In this document: in pieces, positions 52,510-60,275 of the stretch
How the letters are laid out: every line of letters starts with the position of its first letter
Numbering within the stretch: position 1 is the first letter of the stretch
Assembly: GCA_051016155.1 (NCBI GenBank)
Contig: CP136537.1
Coordinates: forward strand, 1,302,001-1,366,000
Source: RCC90-49c sp051016155
GTDB taxonomy: Bacteria; Bacteroidota; Bacteroidia; Cytophagales; Amoebophilaceae
Length of the DNA: 64,000 bases
Reading direction: 5' to 3'
Notes under the pieces: generated by a model
The model's input: the letters and a program-made list of their open reading frames with translations, nothing else
The model's database searches: none
What the model was told of the DNA's origin: nothing
Position numbers and translations under genes: made by a program

Positions 52510-52607
52510 AAAAAGTAGTATCAAATGTTCAACCAACCAGTGCTAGCCAACGAACAACTCTCCTCACGATTTACTACTTTTTGGTCCTAACGATGGGGTG
52601 CATTACA

Positions 52608-52902
52608 GATCAGCGCCATAATATAGCGAGCGTATAGGCATCATAAAGTCAGGCTGACTTTGGTGCTCTAAGCAGACATAGAGTTTGCTCTGAGGTCCCA
52701 TCTGAGCCCGGTAAGCGATATCGCCATGCCTCTTACTCAGGTGGGCATCGGTATGAGTGCGATCTACGCGCTCGAGCGTAGAAAAATCAACAAGGGGGCG
52801 TAAATGCGCTGGGAGGTACTGCTTTAGGAAGGCCTCAGCCATGGGCAAATACTCCAGGCTGCGGCTAAAAAAGGGATCGTATTTGGACTTAGAGGAAGGC
52901 AT
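52608..52902 (-). pseudogene. Rpn-type nuclease gene, truncated by the IS3 element
   Basis: This 98-codon fragment matches the first third of the neighbouring Rpn genes (MPSSKSKYDPFFSRSLEYLP to RSLYYGADL) with one clear residue change (KQY for KHY). At GADL, where the others continue SVPYFRKHKK, the sequence enters the IS3 right end. The remaining C-terminal two thirds are absent on the other side of IS3, so DNA was lost. The catalytic DIAYR and EHQSQ motifs remain, but the protein would be incomplete. Confidence 0.88.
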
Positions 52903-53018
52903 AAGGCTTGGATATGGTAGCAGGATCTTACTTTTTTTGCTTTCCAGGACCCTGCCCTTTCAAAAAGGCGCAATAAGCTCCTAGGCTTTTGTGCGCGTTA
53001 TTGCACTAGCTGGGCTTA

Positions 53019-53966
53019 CTACTCTTGCTCTGCTTCTCTTTGAAGACGCTCGAGCTCTTTTTGGCTCAGGCCTGTAGCTCTCTGCACTGCCCCGAGATCT
53101 AAGTGGAGCTGTGAGAGGAGGCTTTTGGCTACTTGCTGTATACCTTGTTGCATGCCTTGTTGCATACCTTGTTGCATACCTTGTTGCATGCCTCTTCTGA
53201 GGCCTCGTACCTCTCCTTTGTTTTCTAGAACTTTTCCGTAGGTCATGATGATCGCTTGTTTGTCTAAGAATAGCGTTTCGATTAGTTGATATATCTTTTT
53301 GCCTGCTACTTGATTACTCAAAGAGGTCGCATAAGTAAGCATGGTAAAGATATACTCGTCACCTACTAGGGCTACGCACGCTTCAAAGATGCTGCGATAA
53401 GCCTCTAGAGGGAGCTCAAACTTACCAGTTCTGCCGTGTTTGAGCAACAGCTCCATCGGAGCGCACACCCCATGGGTGAGCAATTCCTCATCGCTATAGT
53501 TGCTTACCTCGATCACGTTAAAACGCGCTGATAACTCTTCTTTGCCCCATGCTGGGTAAGTATAGTAGTCCTCTAGCTGCGTAGCATACGGATAGGGCGG
53601 AGTGCCTTGGTAAAACACAAGGCTCACAATAAGGGGCATCTTCTTATGCTTGCGAAAATAGGGCACACTTAGATCAGCGCCATAATATAGCGAGCGTATA
53701 GGCATCATAAAGTCAGGCTGACTTTGGTGCTCTAAGCAGACATAGAGTTTGCTCTGAGGTCCCATCTGAGCCCGGTAAGCGATATCGCCATGCCTCTTAC
53801 TCAGGTGGGCATCGGTATGAGTGCGATCTACGCGCTCGAGCGTAGAAAAATCAACAAGGGGGCGTAAATGCGCTGGGAGGTAGTGCTTTAGGAAGGCCTC
53901 AGCCATGGGCAAATACTCCAGGCTGCGGCTAAAAAAGGGATCGTATTTGGACTTAGAGGAAGGCAT
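53019..53966 (-). CDS. Rpn-type PD-(D/E)XK nuclease / putative transposase, tandem copy A
   Basis: Rpn proteins are recombination-promoting nucleases, annotated as putative transposases (Transposase_31). The 315-residue product has the nuclease core HGDIAYRAQM with KLYVCLEHQSQPD (D...ExQ). A middle region follows (RFNVIEVSNYSDEELLTHGV; GKFELPLEAYRSIFEACVAL). Near the C-terminus a GMQQ repeat (four GMQQ plus one GIQQ) leads into LSQLHLDLGAVQRATGLSQK. It is virtually identical to the copy at 54083 except for one fewer or extra repeat unit. Recent tandem duplication is clear. Confidence 0.87.
   Translation of the reverse strand: MPSSKSKYDPFFSRSLEYLPMAEAFLKHYLPAHLRPLVDFSTLERVDRTHTDAHLSKRHGDIAYRAQMGPQSKLYVCLEHQSQPDFMMPIRSLYYGADLSVPYFRKHKKMPLIVSLVFYQGTPPYPYATQLEDYYTYPAWGKEELSARFNVIEVSNYSDEELLTHGVCAPMELLLKHGRTGKFELPLEAYRSIFEACVALVGDEYIFTMLTYATSLSNQVAGKKIYQLIETLFLDKQAIIMTYGKVLENKGEVRGLRRGMQQGMQQGMQQGMQQGIQQVAKSLLSQLHLDLGAVQRATGLSQKELERLQREAEQE
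53141..53188 (-). repeat. 12-bp coding tandem repeat, four units
   Basis: Four consecutive 12-bp units (TACCTTGTTGCA with one TGCCTTGTTGCA variant on the plus strand) encode repeated GMQQ. The corresponding site in the next gene, 54205-54240, has three units. The 12-bp difference keeps the frame. Confidence 0.9.
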
Positions 53967-54082
53967 AAGGCTTGGATATGGTAGCAGGATCTTACTTTTT
54001 TTGCTTTCCAGGACCCTGCCCTTTCAAAAAGGCGCAATAAGCTCCTAGGCTTTTGTGCGCGTTATTGCACTAGCTGGGCTTA

Positions 54083-55018
54083 CTACTCTTGCTCTGCTTC
54101 TCTTTGAAGACGCTCGAGCTCTTTTTGGCTCAGGCCTGTAGCTCTCTGCACTGCCCCGAGATCTAAGTGGAGCTGTGAGAGGAGGCTTTTGGCTACTTGC
54201 TGTATACCTTGTTGCATGCCTTGTTGCATACCTTGTTGCATGCCTCTTCTGAGGCCTCGTACCTCTCCTTTGTTTTCTAGAACTTTTCCGTAGGTCATGA
54301 TGATCGCTTGTTTGTCTAAGAATAGCGTTTCGATTAGTTGATATATCTTTTTGCCTGCTACTTGATTACTCAAAGAGGTCGCATAAGTAAGCATGGTAAA
54401 GATATACTCGTCACCTACTAGGGCTACGCACGCTTCAAAGATGCTGCGATAAGCCTCTAGAGGGAGCTCAAACTTACCAGTTCTGCCGTGTTTGAGCAAC
54501 AGCTCCATCGGAGCGCACACCCCATGGGTGAGCAATTCCTCATCGCTATAGTTGCTTACCTCGATCACGTTAAAACGCGCTGATAACTCTTCTTTGCCCC
54601 ATGCTGGGTAAGTATAGTAGTCCTCTAGCTGCGTAGCATACGGATAGGGCGGAGTGCCTTGGTAAAACACAAGGCTCACAATAAGGGGCATCTTCTTATG
54701 CTTGCGAAAATAGGGCACACTTAGATCAGCGCCATAATATAGCGAGCGTATAGGCATCATAAAGTCAGGCTGACTTTGGTGCTCTAAGCAGACATAGAGT
54801 TTGCTCTGAGGTCCCATCTGAGCCCGGTAAGCGATATCGCCATGCCTCTTACTCAGGTGGGCATCGGTATGAGTGCGATCTACGCGCTCGAGCGTAGAAA
54901 AATCAACAAGGGGGCGTAAATGCGCTGGGAGGTAGTGCTTTAGGAAGGCCTCAGCCATGGGCAAATACTCCAGGCTGCGGCTAAAAAAGGGATCGTATTT
55001 GGACTTAGAGGAAGGCAT
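54083..55018 (-). CDS. Rpn-type PD-(D/E)XK nuclease / putative transposase, tandem copy B
   Basis: From MPSSKSKYDPFFSRSLEYLP the product is 311 residues and matches the copy at 53019 residue for residue by eye, apart from three rather than four GMQQ units. An upstream ATG-like extension to 55039 (MLLYPSL) exists only here because the 5' flank differs from the other copies. Its DIAYR and EHQSQ catalytic residues are intact. This copy directly follows the TraG gene and is probably the founder, as the spacers downstream contain a scrap of the TraG 3' end. Confidence 0.87.
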   Translation of the reverse strand: MPSSKSKYDPFFSRSLEYLPMAEAFLKHYLPAHLRPLVDFSTLERVDRTHTDAHLSKRHGDIAYRAQMGPQSKLYVCLEHQSQPDFMMPIRSLYYGADLSVPYFRKHKKMPLIVSLVFYQGTPPYPYATQLEDYYTYPAWGKEELSARFNVIEVSNYSDEELLTHGVCAPMELLLKHGRTGKFELPLEAYRSIFEACVALVGDEYIFTMLTYATSLSNQVAGKKIYQLIETLFLDKQAIIMTYGKVLENKGEVRGLRRGMQQGMQQGMQQGIQQVAKSLLSQLHLDLGAVQRATGLSQKELERLQREAEQE

Positions 55019-55054
55019 AAGGCTTGGATATAATAGCAATATCCTACTTTTTTC

Positions 55055-56830
55055 TTAAAAAGGCGCAATAAGCTCCTGGGCGTTACGCTCTACTGCTTCG
55101 AAGTGTGCGTGCACATCTACGGCTTTTCTAAGAAGAGGGAGCTTTCTTAGATGCTTGTAATGGAGCGCTCGGTCGTAAGTGCTGAGCGGTGCGAAGCGCC
55201 TCTGAAACATGCCCCTTTCTGGGATTCTTCCCACAAACTCCCCTACTTCGAGCGTCATTAAGGCTTGTGGCGTGAGCCTAGAAGTGTCTTTTTCACTGAC
55301 CGTACGGCTCAAGCCTCCCTCGGTATAGGTTCTAGCGACTTGCTCCTTGGTGCTTGTGCCTAGCTGCTCGCTCCAAAGCTTGGAGACCCCGTACTGACTT
55401 CTACCAACGAACTGATTCGAAAAAGCCTCTTGAAGTTCTTGGGCTCCGGTGCTGCCATACGTCTTTTCTAACTGCGCTAGGTTTTGCAGGGCTACTATCG
55501 TAGCAATGCCATACTTTCTAGCTGTAGCAGGAATTTCACTGAGCTGCGGCAAGTAAAGTGTAGGAAGCTCATCGAGCAAAATAAAGCTTTTACTTCTGTT
55601 GTGTCCGTACATACGCTTAGCCAGCATTGAGAGCGTCATAGCGATCACAGGCGCCAGGGTCTGCTTTTCTGTGGGCGTGTTGCCAAGACATATCACATAT
55701 GGCGTACTTGGATCGTTAATAGTCAAGGGAAACTCCTGAGCGCCTAGGACCCAGAAGAGGTGAGGATCAATCAAGGTATCTAGCCCTACCTTGAAGCTGG
55801 CCATCACGCCAGCGAGCTGCTCGGGAGCACTCTGGGCCGCATCGAAGATAGGGCTGGCATAAAGCGAGGCCTCGCTATCGGTTTTAATAAGGGCCAGGAG
55901 CTTGTCCGTAGGCTGTAAGCCCAGCATAATGACCTGAGGCAAGGTGCAGTGCATAGGATACTGATTGGCAAGTAGCACCACAAGCGCTTTTAAAAGTGCA
56001 TACGTATTCTTAACCCAGAAATCCTCTTTTTGCGCTAGGTCTGCACTCAGATTACTCAGTAGGATCTTAAGCGTAGCCGAGAGTTGTTTTCTATCGGCGA
56101 TAAAAGCAGGATCAATAGGATTAACGCGTGTTGAGGCGCAAGGGTCTTGAAAGTTGATAGAAAGAGCCTGGAGCCTGGGATTGAGAGAAGCTAGCGCTAG
56201 ATGATGCGTTAGCGTAGAGAGCGAGTAGTTTGGGTTCTCTCCTTGGGTAGAGAAATCATAGTCATAGATAATGCCCGCATAGCCTTTTCGGATGAGATTA
56301 AAGAGAATAGGCTCGACAAGGTACTTGGTTTTTCCTGATCCAGGAGCGCCAAGAATAAAGATGCCCAGCTGCGGATTACTAATAGGAATAGAGGCCCCTC
56401 GCTGTGTCTTAAGGGTGATCTCAGGCTTGATGGGGGTCCATCTCCTTGCCGGCTCACAAAAGGTAGGAACAGAGCTTGTAGAAGCAGCTAGAGGCGTGAT
56501 TACTAAGAACAGGGTGATGCCCAGGGCATAGGGAGAAGGAAAAGGAGTAGCAAGGAGCAGTAGGGCAGTGGCCAGCAAGCAAACCAGTATGAGGGCAGCT
56601 CCCAGGCGATTCTTGGTAGCCAAAGCCCATAGCTGCGTGAGAGCTACGTAGGTTAGTGCAGCTAGCGCCATGAGGAAAAGTAGAGAGAGTAGGAGCCAAG
56701 CTCGAAAAAGCGGCAAGTCATCAAGGGCTTGTAGTAGCCTCTGTGTTGCTGGCGGCGAGGCAATGGGCAGCGCCGTGAGCAGTATAAAAGCAGCGATGTA
56801 GCTAGCTGCCCCTTTACTCAGATCATCCAT
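55055..56830 (-). CDS. traG: TraG/TraD/VirD4-type coupling protein (conjugative ATPase)
   Basis: Coupling proteins link the DNA relaxosome or substrates to a type IV secretion channel at the inner membrane. The 591-residue product has three to four N-terminal membrane spans (to about residue 125). A RecA-like ATPase follows, with Walker A LGAPGSGKTKYLVEPI, Walker B SFILLDELPTLYLPQLSEIP and the block ARKYGIATIVALQNLAQLEK. The C-terminus includes RLTPQALMTLEVGEFVGRIP. It overlaps the TraN-like gene by 8 bp. The relaxase and the channel core are not in the window, so the system is incomplete here. Confidence 0.85.
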   Translation of the reverse strand: MDDLSKGAASYIAAFILLTALPIASPPATQRLLQALDDLPLFRAWLLLSLLFLMALAALTYVALTQLWALATKNRLGAALILVCLLATALLLLATPFPSPYALGITLFLVITPLAASTSSVPTFCEPARRWTPIKPEITLKTQRGASIPISNPQLGIFILGAPGSGKTKYLVEPILFNLIRKGYAGIIYDYDFSTQGENPNYSLSTLTHHLALASLNPRLQALSINFQDPCASTRVNPIDPAFIADRKQLSATLKILLSNLSADLAQKEDFWVKNTYALLKALVVLLANQYPMHCTLPQVIMLGLQPTDKLLALIKTDSEASLYASPIFDAAQSAPEQLAGVMASFKVGLDTLIDPHLFWVLGAQEFPLTINDPSTPYVICLGNTPTEKQTLAPVIAMTLSMLAKRMYGHNRSKSFILLDELPTLYLPQLSEIPATARKYGIATIVALQNLAQLEKTYGSTGAQELQEAFSNQFVGRSQYGVSKLWSEQLGTSTKEQVARTYTEGGLSRTVSEKDTSRLTPQALMTLEVGEFVGRIPERGMFQRRFAPLSTYDRALHYKHLRKLPLLRKAVDVHAHFEAVERNAQELIAPF

Positions 56831-57614
56831 AGCTAGAAGTATTCCCGGCGTTCAGTAAGAGACGTGCAGTAATGAAGAGTTGTAAGGTGCGCTCCCCTTG
56901 TGTTTCCCAGAAAGTGATCATAAGCCCTCCTGTAGCAGTATAAAGAGGTAGTGCAAAGACTACATAGGCACTTTGCTGGTGCGCGATAGCAAAAGAAGAA
57001 GGCGCCCAAAGGGGCTCCACTGGTTTAGCTTTGGTAGTGCGTCTAAAAAAAGAAGTTCTGAGCCAGGAGTGGTACTCAAAAGTAGGAGTCTCAAGCACAA
57101 GGTCAATAGAGGAGCGATTCTCGACAAAGAGCTGGATCCAGGTAGCTTCTCGTGTGTGCATTAGATGCGTAAGGATGATGCGCAGTCCTTGTCCTTGTGT
57201 GCCGCAATCAAAGAAGTGCTGAGGCAGGTACGGGCTGAAGATAGGCTCCGGAGCTACTACCTGTTGTGTCTTCTCAGCAGTGGTAGGAGCGTGTAGCGCT
57301 TTGATAAAGAGCTGTAATGGAGCATCCTCTTGCGGAAAAATCTCAGCGACATAAGCGGTTTTGTCTTTTCCATAGCGGACAAAAATGGAAGAAGGAGATA
57401 CAGTGGAGGATTTGGCTCTAAGCAGCAGGTAGCGTCCCTTGACTTTGAGGTGATAGTTCGCACTGGCCATCTCTACATCGATAATCTCCTGAGGAAAGAC
57501 AAGGGTAGAGACCTTGGAAACAAGCACAGGGACCTTTTGCAAGAGGGTGTCTTGCTCGCTGGTTAGAGCACTCAAAGGGCTAAGAACAAGGATGGCTACT
57601 AGAATCTTTTTCAC
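56823..57614 (-). CDS. traN: TraN-like conjugative transfer protein (DUF4138 type)
   Basis: In Bacteroidetes conjugative elements TraN is an envelope component of the mating channel, VirB9-like in role. The 263-residue product has a signal peptide (ILVAILVLSPLSALTSEQ). The N-terminal block VLVSKVSTLVFPQEIIDVEM with NYHLKVKGRYLLLRAK resembles the TraN/DUF4138 start. Beta-rich segments follow (PVEPLWAPSSFAIAHQQSAY). It overlaps both neighbours (TraK side 4 bp, TraG side 8 bp), a tight operon. The family call rests on N-terminal pattern and context. Confidence 0.7.
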   Translation of the reverse strand: MKKILVAILVLSPLSALTSEQDTLLQKVPVLVSKVSTLVFPQEIIDVEMASANYHLKVKGRYLLLRAKSSTVSPSSIFVRYGKDKTAYVAEIFPQEDAPLQLFIKALHAPTTAEKTQQVVAPEPIFSPYLPQHFFDCGTQGQGLRIILTHLMHTREATWIQLFVENRSSIDLVLETPTFEYHSWLRTSFFRRTTKAKPVEPLWAPSSFAIAHQQSAYVVFALPLYTATGGLMITFWETQGERTLQLFITARLLLNAGNTSSYG

Positions 57615-58267
57615 TTCTGGGGAGACTTATCTGTTAAAGGAGGTAAGAACTTGAGGTTTCTGATCTGTAGGCCATAGGGATTGCTGTTAGCTCTTTGAAG
57701 CGGTTGGAGCTGAAAGTAGAGCCCTCCTGGCGCTTCTGCGTCTTGGTAAAGAGAGGCAGTCCCCGAAGCGAACTTAAGGGAGGTATTGTAGTAGAGCAGG
57801 ACCTCGTAGGGCTGCTGCTCAGTGTTGATCTCGATATGCTGTAACTCGACAGTAGAAATAGCGTTATGCTCTTTGTAAAGAGCTTCAATATCGGGATCCA
57901 TTTTAGCGCGAAAGCATTGTGCGCTCGCCTGGTCCATAAAAGAGGTAACCTCGCTGAGATGCTGATCCCAGGTGTACTCATTAAGGGCAAAGGCTTTGCT
58001 GAGTAGCATCTGCGCAAAAGTATTGATCTCTAGGTGAGAGTGCAGAAAAGGAGCAGGTGCTTTGTGTGCCTGTAGGGTCTGGTCGTGAGCCACAAGAAAG
58101 ATGTTCTCAATACTGCAGGCACGCCTCCACTGCAAAGCAAAGAAAAGGTTGGAAAAGGAGAGCAGGGCGATGGTAGCGATCAAAGCCAAATATACTTGCC
58201 TAATAAGTGAAGTAAAAAAGTACTGCTGATTAAATAACTGAGGCATTTTGTAGTATGTGATGGTCAT
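57611..58267 (-). CDS. traK: TraK-like conjugative transfer protein (VirB8-type)
   Basis: TraK of Bacteroidetes conjugative systems resembles VirB8, an inner-membrane assembly factor with a periplasmic domain. The 218-residue product has a short cytosolic N-terminus, one membrane span (about residues 26-48, LALIATIALLSFSNLFFALQ) and a periplasmic part. Blocks there are LEINTFAQMLLSKAFALNEY and FMDQASAQCFRAKMDPDIEA, matching the helix arrangement of TraK. It is the first preserved gene of the operon; the typical upstream genes (TraJ, TraG-ATPase) and TraM between K and N are missing. Confidence 0.65.
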   Translation of the reverse strand: MTITYYKMPQLFNQQYFFTSLIRQVYLALIATIALLSFSNLFFALQWRRACSIENIFLVAHDQTLQAHKAPAPFLHSHLEINTFAQMLLSKAFALNEYTWDQHLSEVTSFMDQASAQCFRAKMDPDIEALYKEHNAISTVELQHIEINTEQQPYEVLLYYNTSLKFASGTASLYQDAEAPGGLYFQLQPLQRANSNPYGLQIRNLKFLPPLTDKSPQK

Positions 58268-58383
58268 TCAAGTTGATAAATCCTTTATTAAAGACTCAAG
58301 ATAGTCATTGTGGGCACTTTGTTACGTATATCTCAGATTTCTCTTGATAAGGGGAGAGATTTAATGAGTGATTTGTTAGAAGG

Positions 58384-59208
58384 TGTATTCATGAATTCAT
58401 TTACATAGATTTGCTGACAAACATATGAATAGTAATATGGCTTATGCAAGCGATCTAAATGATCATCAGTGGGAGGCTATAAAAGATCATTTTCAATGTG
58501 GCAACTATGGTAACAGAAGTCGGTATAATAAGAGAGCTTTAGTCAATGCTGTACTTTATCTTATTAAGACTGGATGTCAATGGAGAATGCTCCCCAAAGA
58601 CTTACCCCCATATTCCACTGTCAGTTCGTTTTATCACAGAGCAAAGAAAAGAGGGATATGGGAAAAGATAATGGATGCTTTAGTGCAGAAGAGCCGAGTA
58701 AAGTCTCAGAAAGCATCTAATCCCAGTTATGCGATCATCGACTCACAGAGTGTAAAAACGGCAGGAGCTGCGCAAGAGCGAGGTATTGATGGGGGAAAAA
58801 AATTAAAGGCCGTAAACGTCACATTGTAGTTGATACGCAGGGCCATTTATTACATGTACGAGTACATAGGGCCAATATACACGACACAGTGATTGGAGGT
58901 CTTATTTTTGCTGAGGCGGTATCTAAATACCCCTCTTTACAAGGCTTGAGTGCGGATGCGGGGTATCGAAAAAGTACGGAGTATTACGTGCGTGAGGTTA
59001 TGAAAAAGCGGATAGAGATTAGCCAACGAGTATCCACATGTTGGAGTATACTGCCCCAGAGGTGGGTAGTTGAAAGAACATTCGGATGGTTGAATTCTTA
59101 CCGAAGGTTATCTAAAGATTACGAGAGAAGCATTGAATCTGCAAGGAATACAATTATGATTGCACACACTATGCTACTTCTTAAGAGACTTTATAACCCA
59201 TGAATACA
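58384..59208 (+). mobile_element. IS5-family (IS427-like) element with a frameshifted transposase
   Basis: A short imperfect inverted repeat (TGTATTCATG at 58384-58393; reverse of CATGAATACA at 59199-59208) may mark the ends, although it is shorter than usual. The element lies between the tra operon and a truncated symporter, and its right end joins that symporter in frame. Boundaries are tentative; the transposase itself is clear. Confidence 0.6.
58425..59203 (+). CDS. IS5-family transposase requiring a -1 frameshift
   Basis: The first frame (134 residues to 58829) carries the N-terminal DNA-binding block LNDHQWEAIKDHFQCG, GCQWRMLPKDLPPYSTVSSF and YAIIDSQSVKTAG (first catalytic Asp). A GGGGGAAAAAAATT run near 58794 separates it from the second frame, which reads KGRKRHIVVDTQGHLLHVRV, the second Asp in LSADAGYRKS and the Glu block WVVERTFGWLNSYRRLSKDY. 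Both parts are well preserved and the shift is exactly -1 at A7, as in IS427-group elements using programmed frameshifting. Simple decay is the alternative. Confidence 0.8.
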
Positions 59209-59972
59209 TGCTCTTATTTACTGAGATGACTCAACCTGCGGCTATGCAGCGGATATTGATGGCTAAAGATAGCCGACAGCTACGTCAGCTCTACTTAGTT
59301 ACAGCTGCTACAGACTGCTCCTTTCGATTGGTTACTATGCTCATAGGTCTGACAGGCCTGGTACTGTATCCTACTATTGAGGCGAATAGCCTGATCTCTC
59401 ATATTGTTGGAGAATCTCTTCCTGTAATTCTGAAAGGACTAGCCATAGCGGGCATTTTGTCGATGGTAATGTCCACGGCAGATTCCAATCTACATGCTGC
59501 AGGGCTTACTCTGACACACGATGTCGTCAAGCCACTTTGTAAGAAGATACAATTAGATATTGATGAGCTAAGATGGGCGCGTTACAGTACCCTCTTGATA
59601 GGACTAAGTGCCATCTTGATGGGCTTGCAAGCCACTAACCTACTTAGTTTAAGCCTTCTTGCACTCAAGTTTACAGGCCCAATACTTAGCTTTCCTCTTC
59701 TAACAGGTATCTTGGGGCTCAAGCCTACAAAAAGAGCTTTCTACATTGCCTCGGCAATCACTTCGATAGTATTTGTTGTATCAAACACCCTCTTAGCAGA
59801 AGAACACCGTCATCTAGATGTATTGATCAGTACTGTGACCAATGGGATCGCTTTGTTGGGCGCCCATATGGTTGAGCATAGTGGACTCGTCATAGTTAAG
59901 CGTGATTTTGAGGGCACTATCGAAGAAGACCTTGGGCAACCAAAGAGCAAGGAACTACCTACATATCACTAA
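59209..59972 (+). pseudogene. Sodium:solute symporter fragment, truncated by IS5
   Basis: The frame corresponds to about residues 240-480 of the symporter unit in the 60276 protein, with QPAAMQRILMAKDSRQLRQL aligning to its FQRLLMTKEKRQLRDA region. AIAGILSMVMSTADSNLHAA and LGLKPTKRAFYIASAIT follow. A stop codon follows at the point where the larger paralogues continue into their second membrane block. The N-terminal half is missing, replaced by the IS5 element. No HD domain lies nearby in frame, so this copy either lost it or never had it. Confidence 0.85.
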
Positions 59973-60275
59973 AAAATAGGCTGTAGGCGGCTCTCTGAGA
60001 TAGGAAAAGATTTAAGAAGCCGTCCCTTGTGCACTTGCGCACCTAAAGACAATTTTTAGGCAAATTTAGGCCCCTGGAGGTGAAAAGTGACCTTCAAGCC
60101 ACGCTTATCTTGTTCTCTCTCCTCTTACTGTCCTAAAAAGCAAGGCCAAGCTGAGGCTTACAGCTCTACTGCAGCGAATAGGTTCGATAAGGATAGTCTA
60201 GTTACTCATCTTTGTTTAGTTTAGCATTGCTTTGCAGCGATAGGCATTTATATAGTCCACTACATACAAATAAAG
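59973..60275. other. Intergenic region upstream of the second symporter-HD gene
   Basis: No gene, repeat or terminator was recognised. The stretch is expected to contain the promoter of the 60276 gene; no clear Bacteroidota -33/-7 pair was found. Confidence 0.4.

Larger units (their letters stand above)
51229..52607 (+). mobile_element. IS3-family element (about 1.38 kb)
   Basis: The ends are inverted repeats: TGTAATGCACCCCAAAATTA on the left and TGTAATGCACCCCATCGTTA on the right in reverse. Two overlapping frames give the usual OrfA-OrfB. The flanking triplets GAC and GAT differ, so there is no target duplication. The left flank is an IS5 remnant and the right flank is the interior of an Rpn-type gene. 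Confidence 0.88.
52608..55054. repeat. Tandem triplication of an Rpn gene plus spacer
   Basis: Three Rpn start codons lie at 52902, 53966 and 55018, giving periods of 1064 and 1052 bp; the 12-bp difference equals one GMQQ unit. The two complete spacers (52903-53018 and 53967-54082) are identical. Each contains a TTTCAAAAAGGCGCAATAAG segment continuing into AGCTCCTAGGC, a copy of the last codons of TraG (AQELIAPF). The left-most unit is cut by IS3. Confidence 0.9.

Noticed and set aside
53141..53188. Sequencing artefact at the GMQQ repeat
   Set aside because: The unit number differs by exactly 12 bp in two independent copies and keeps the frame, which fits slippage better than error, though long reads would be needed to be certain.
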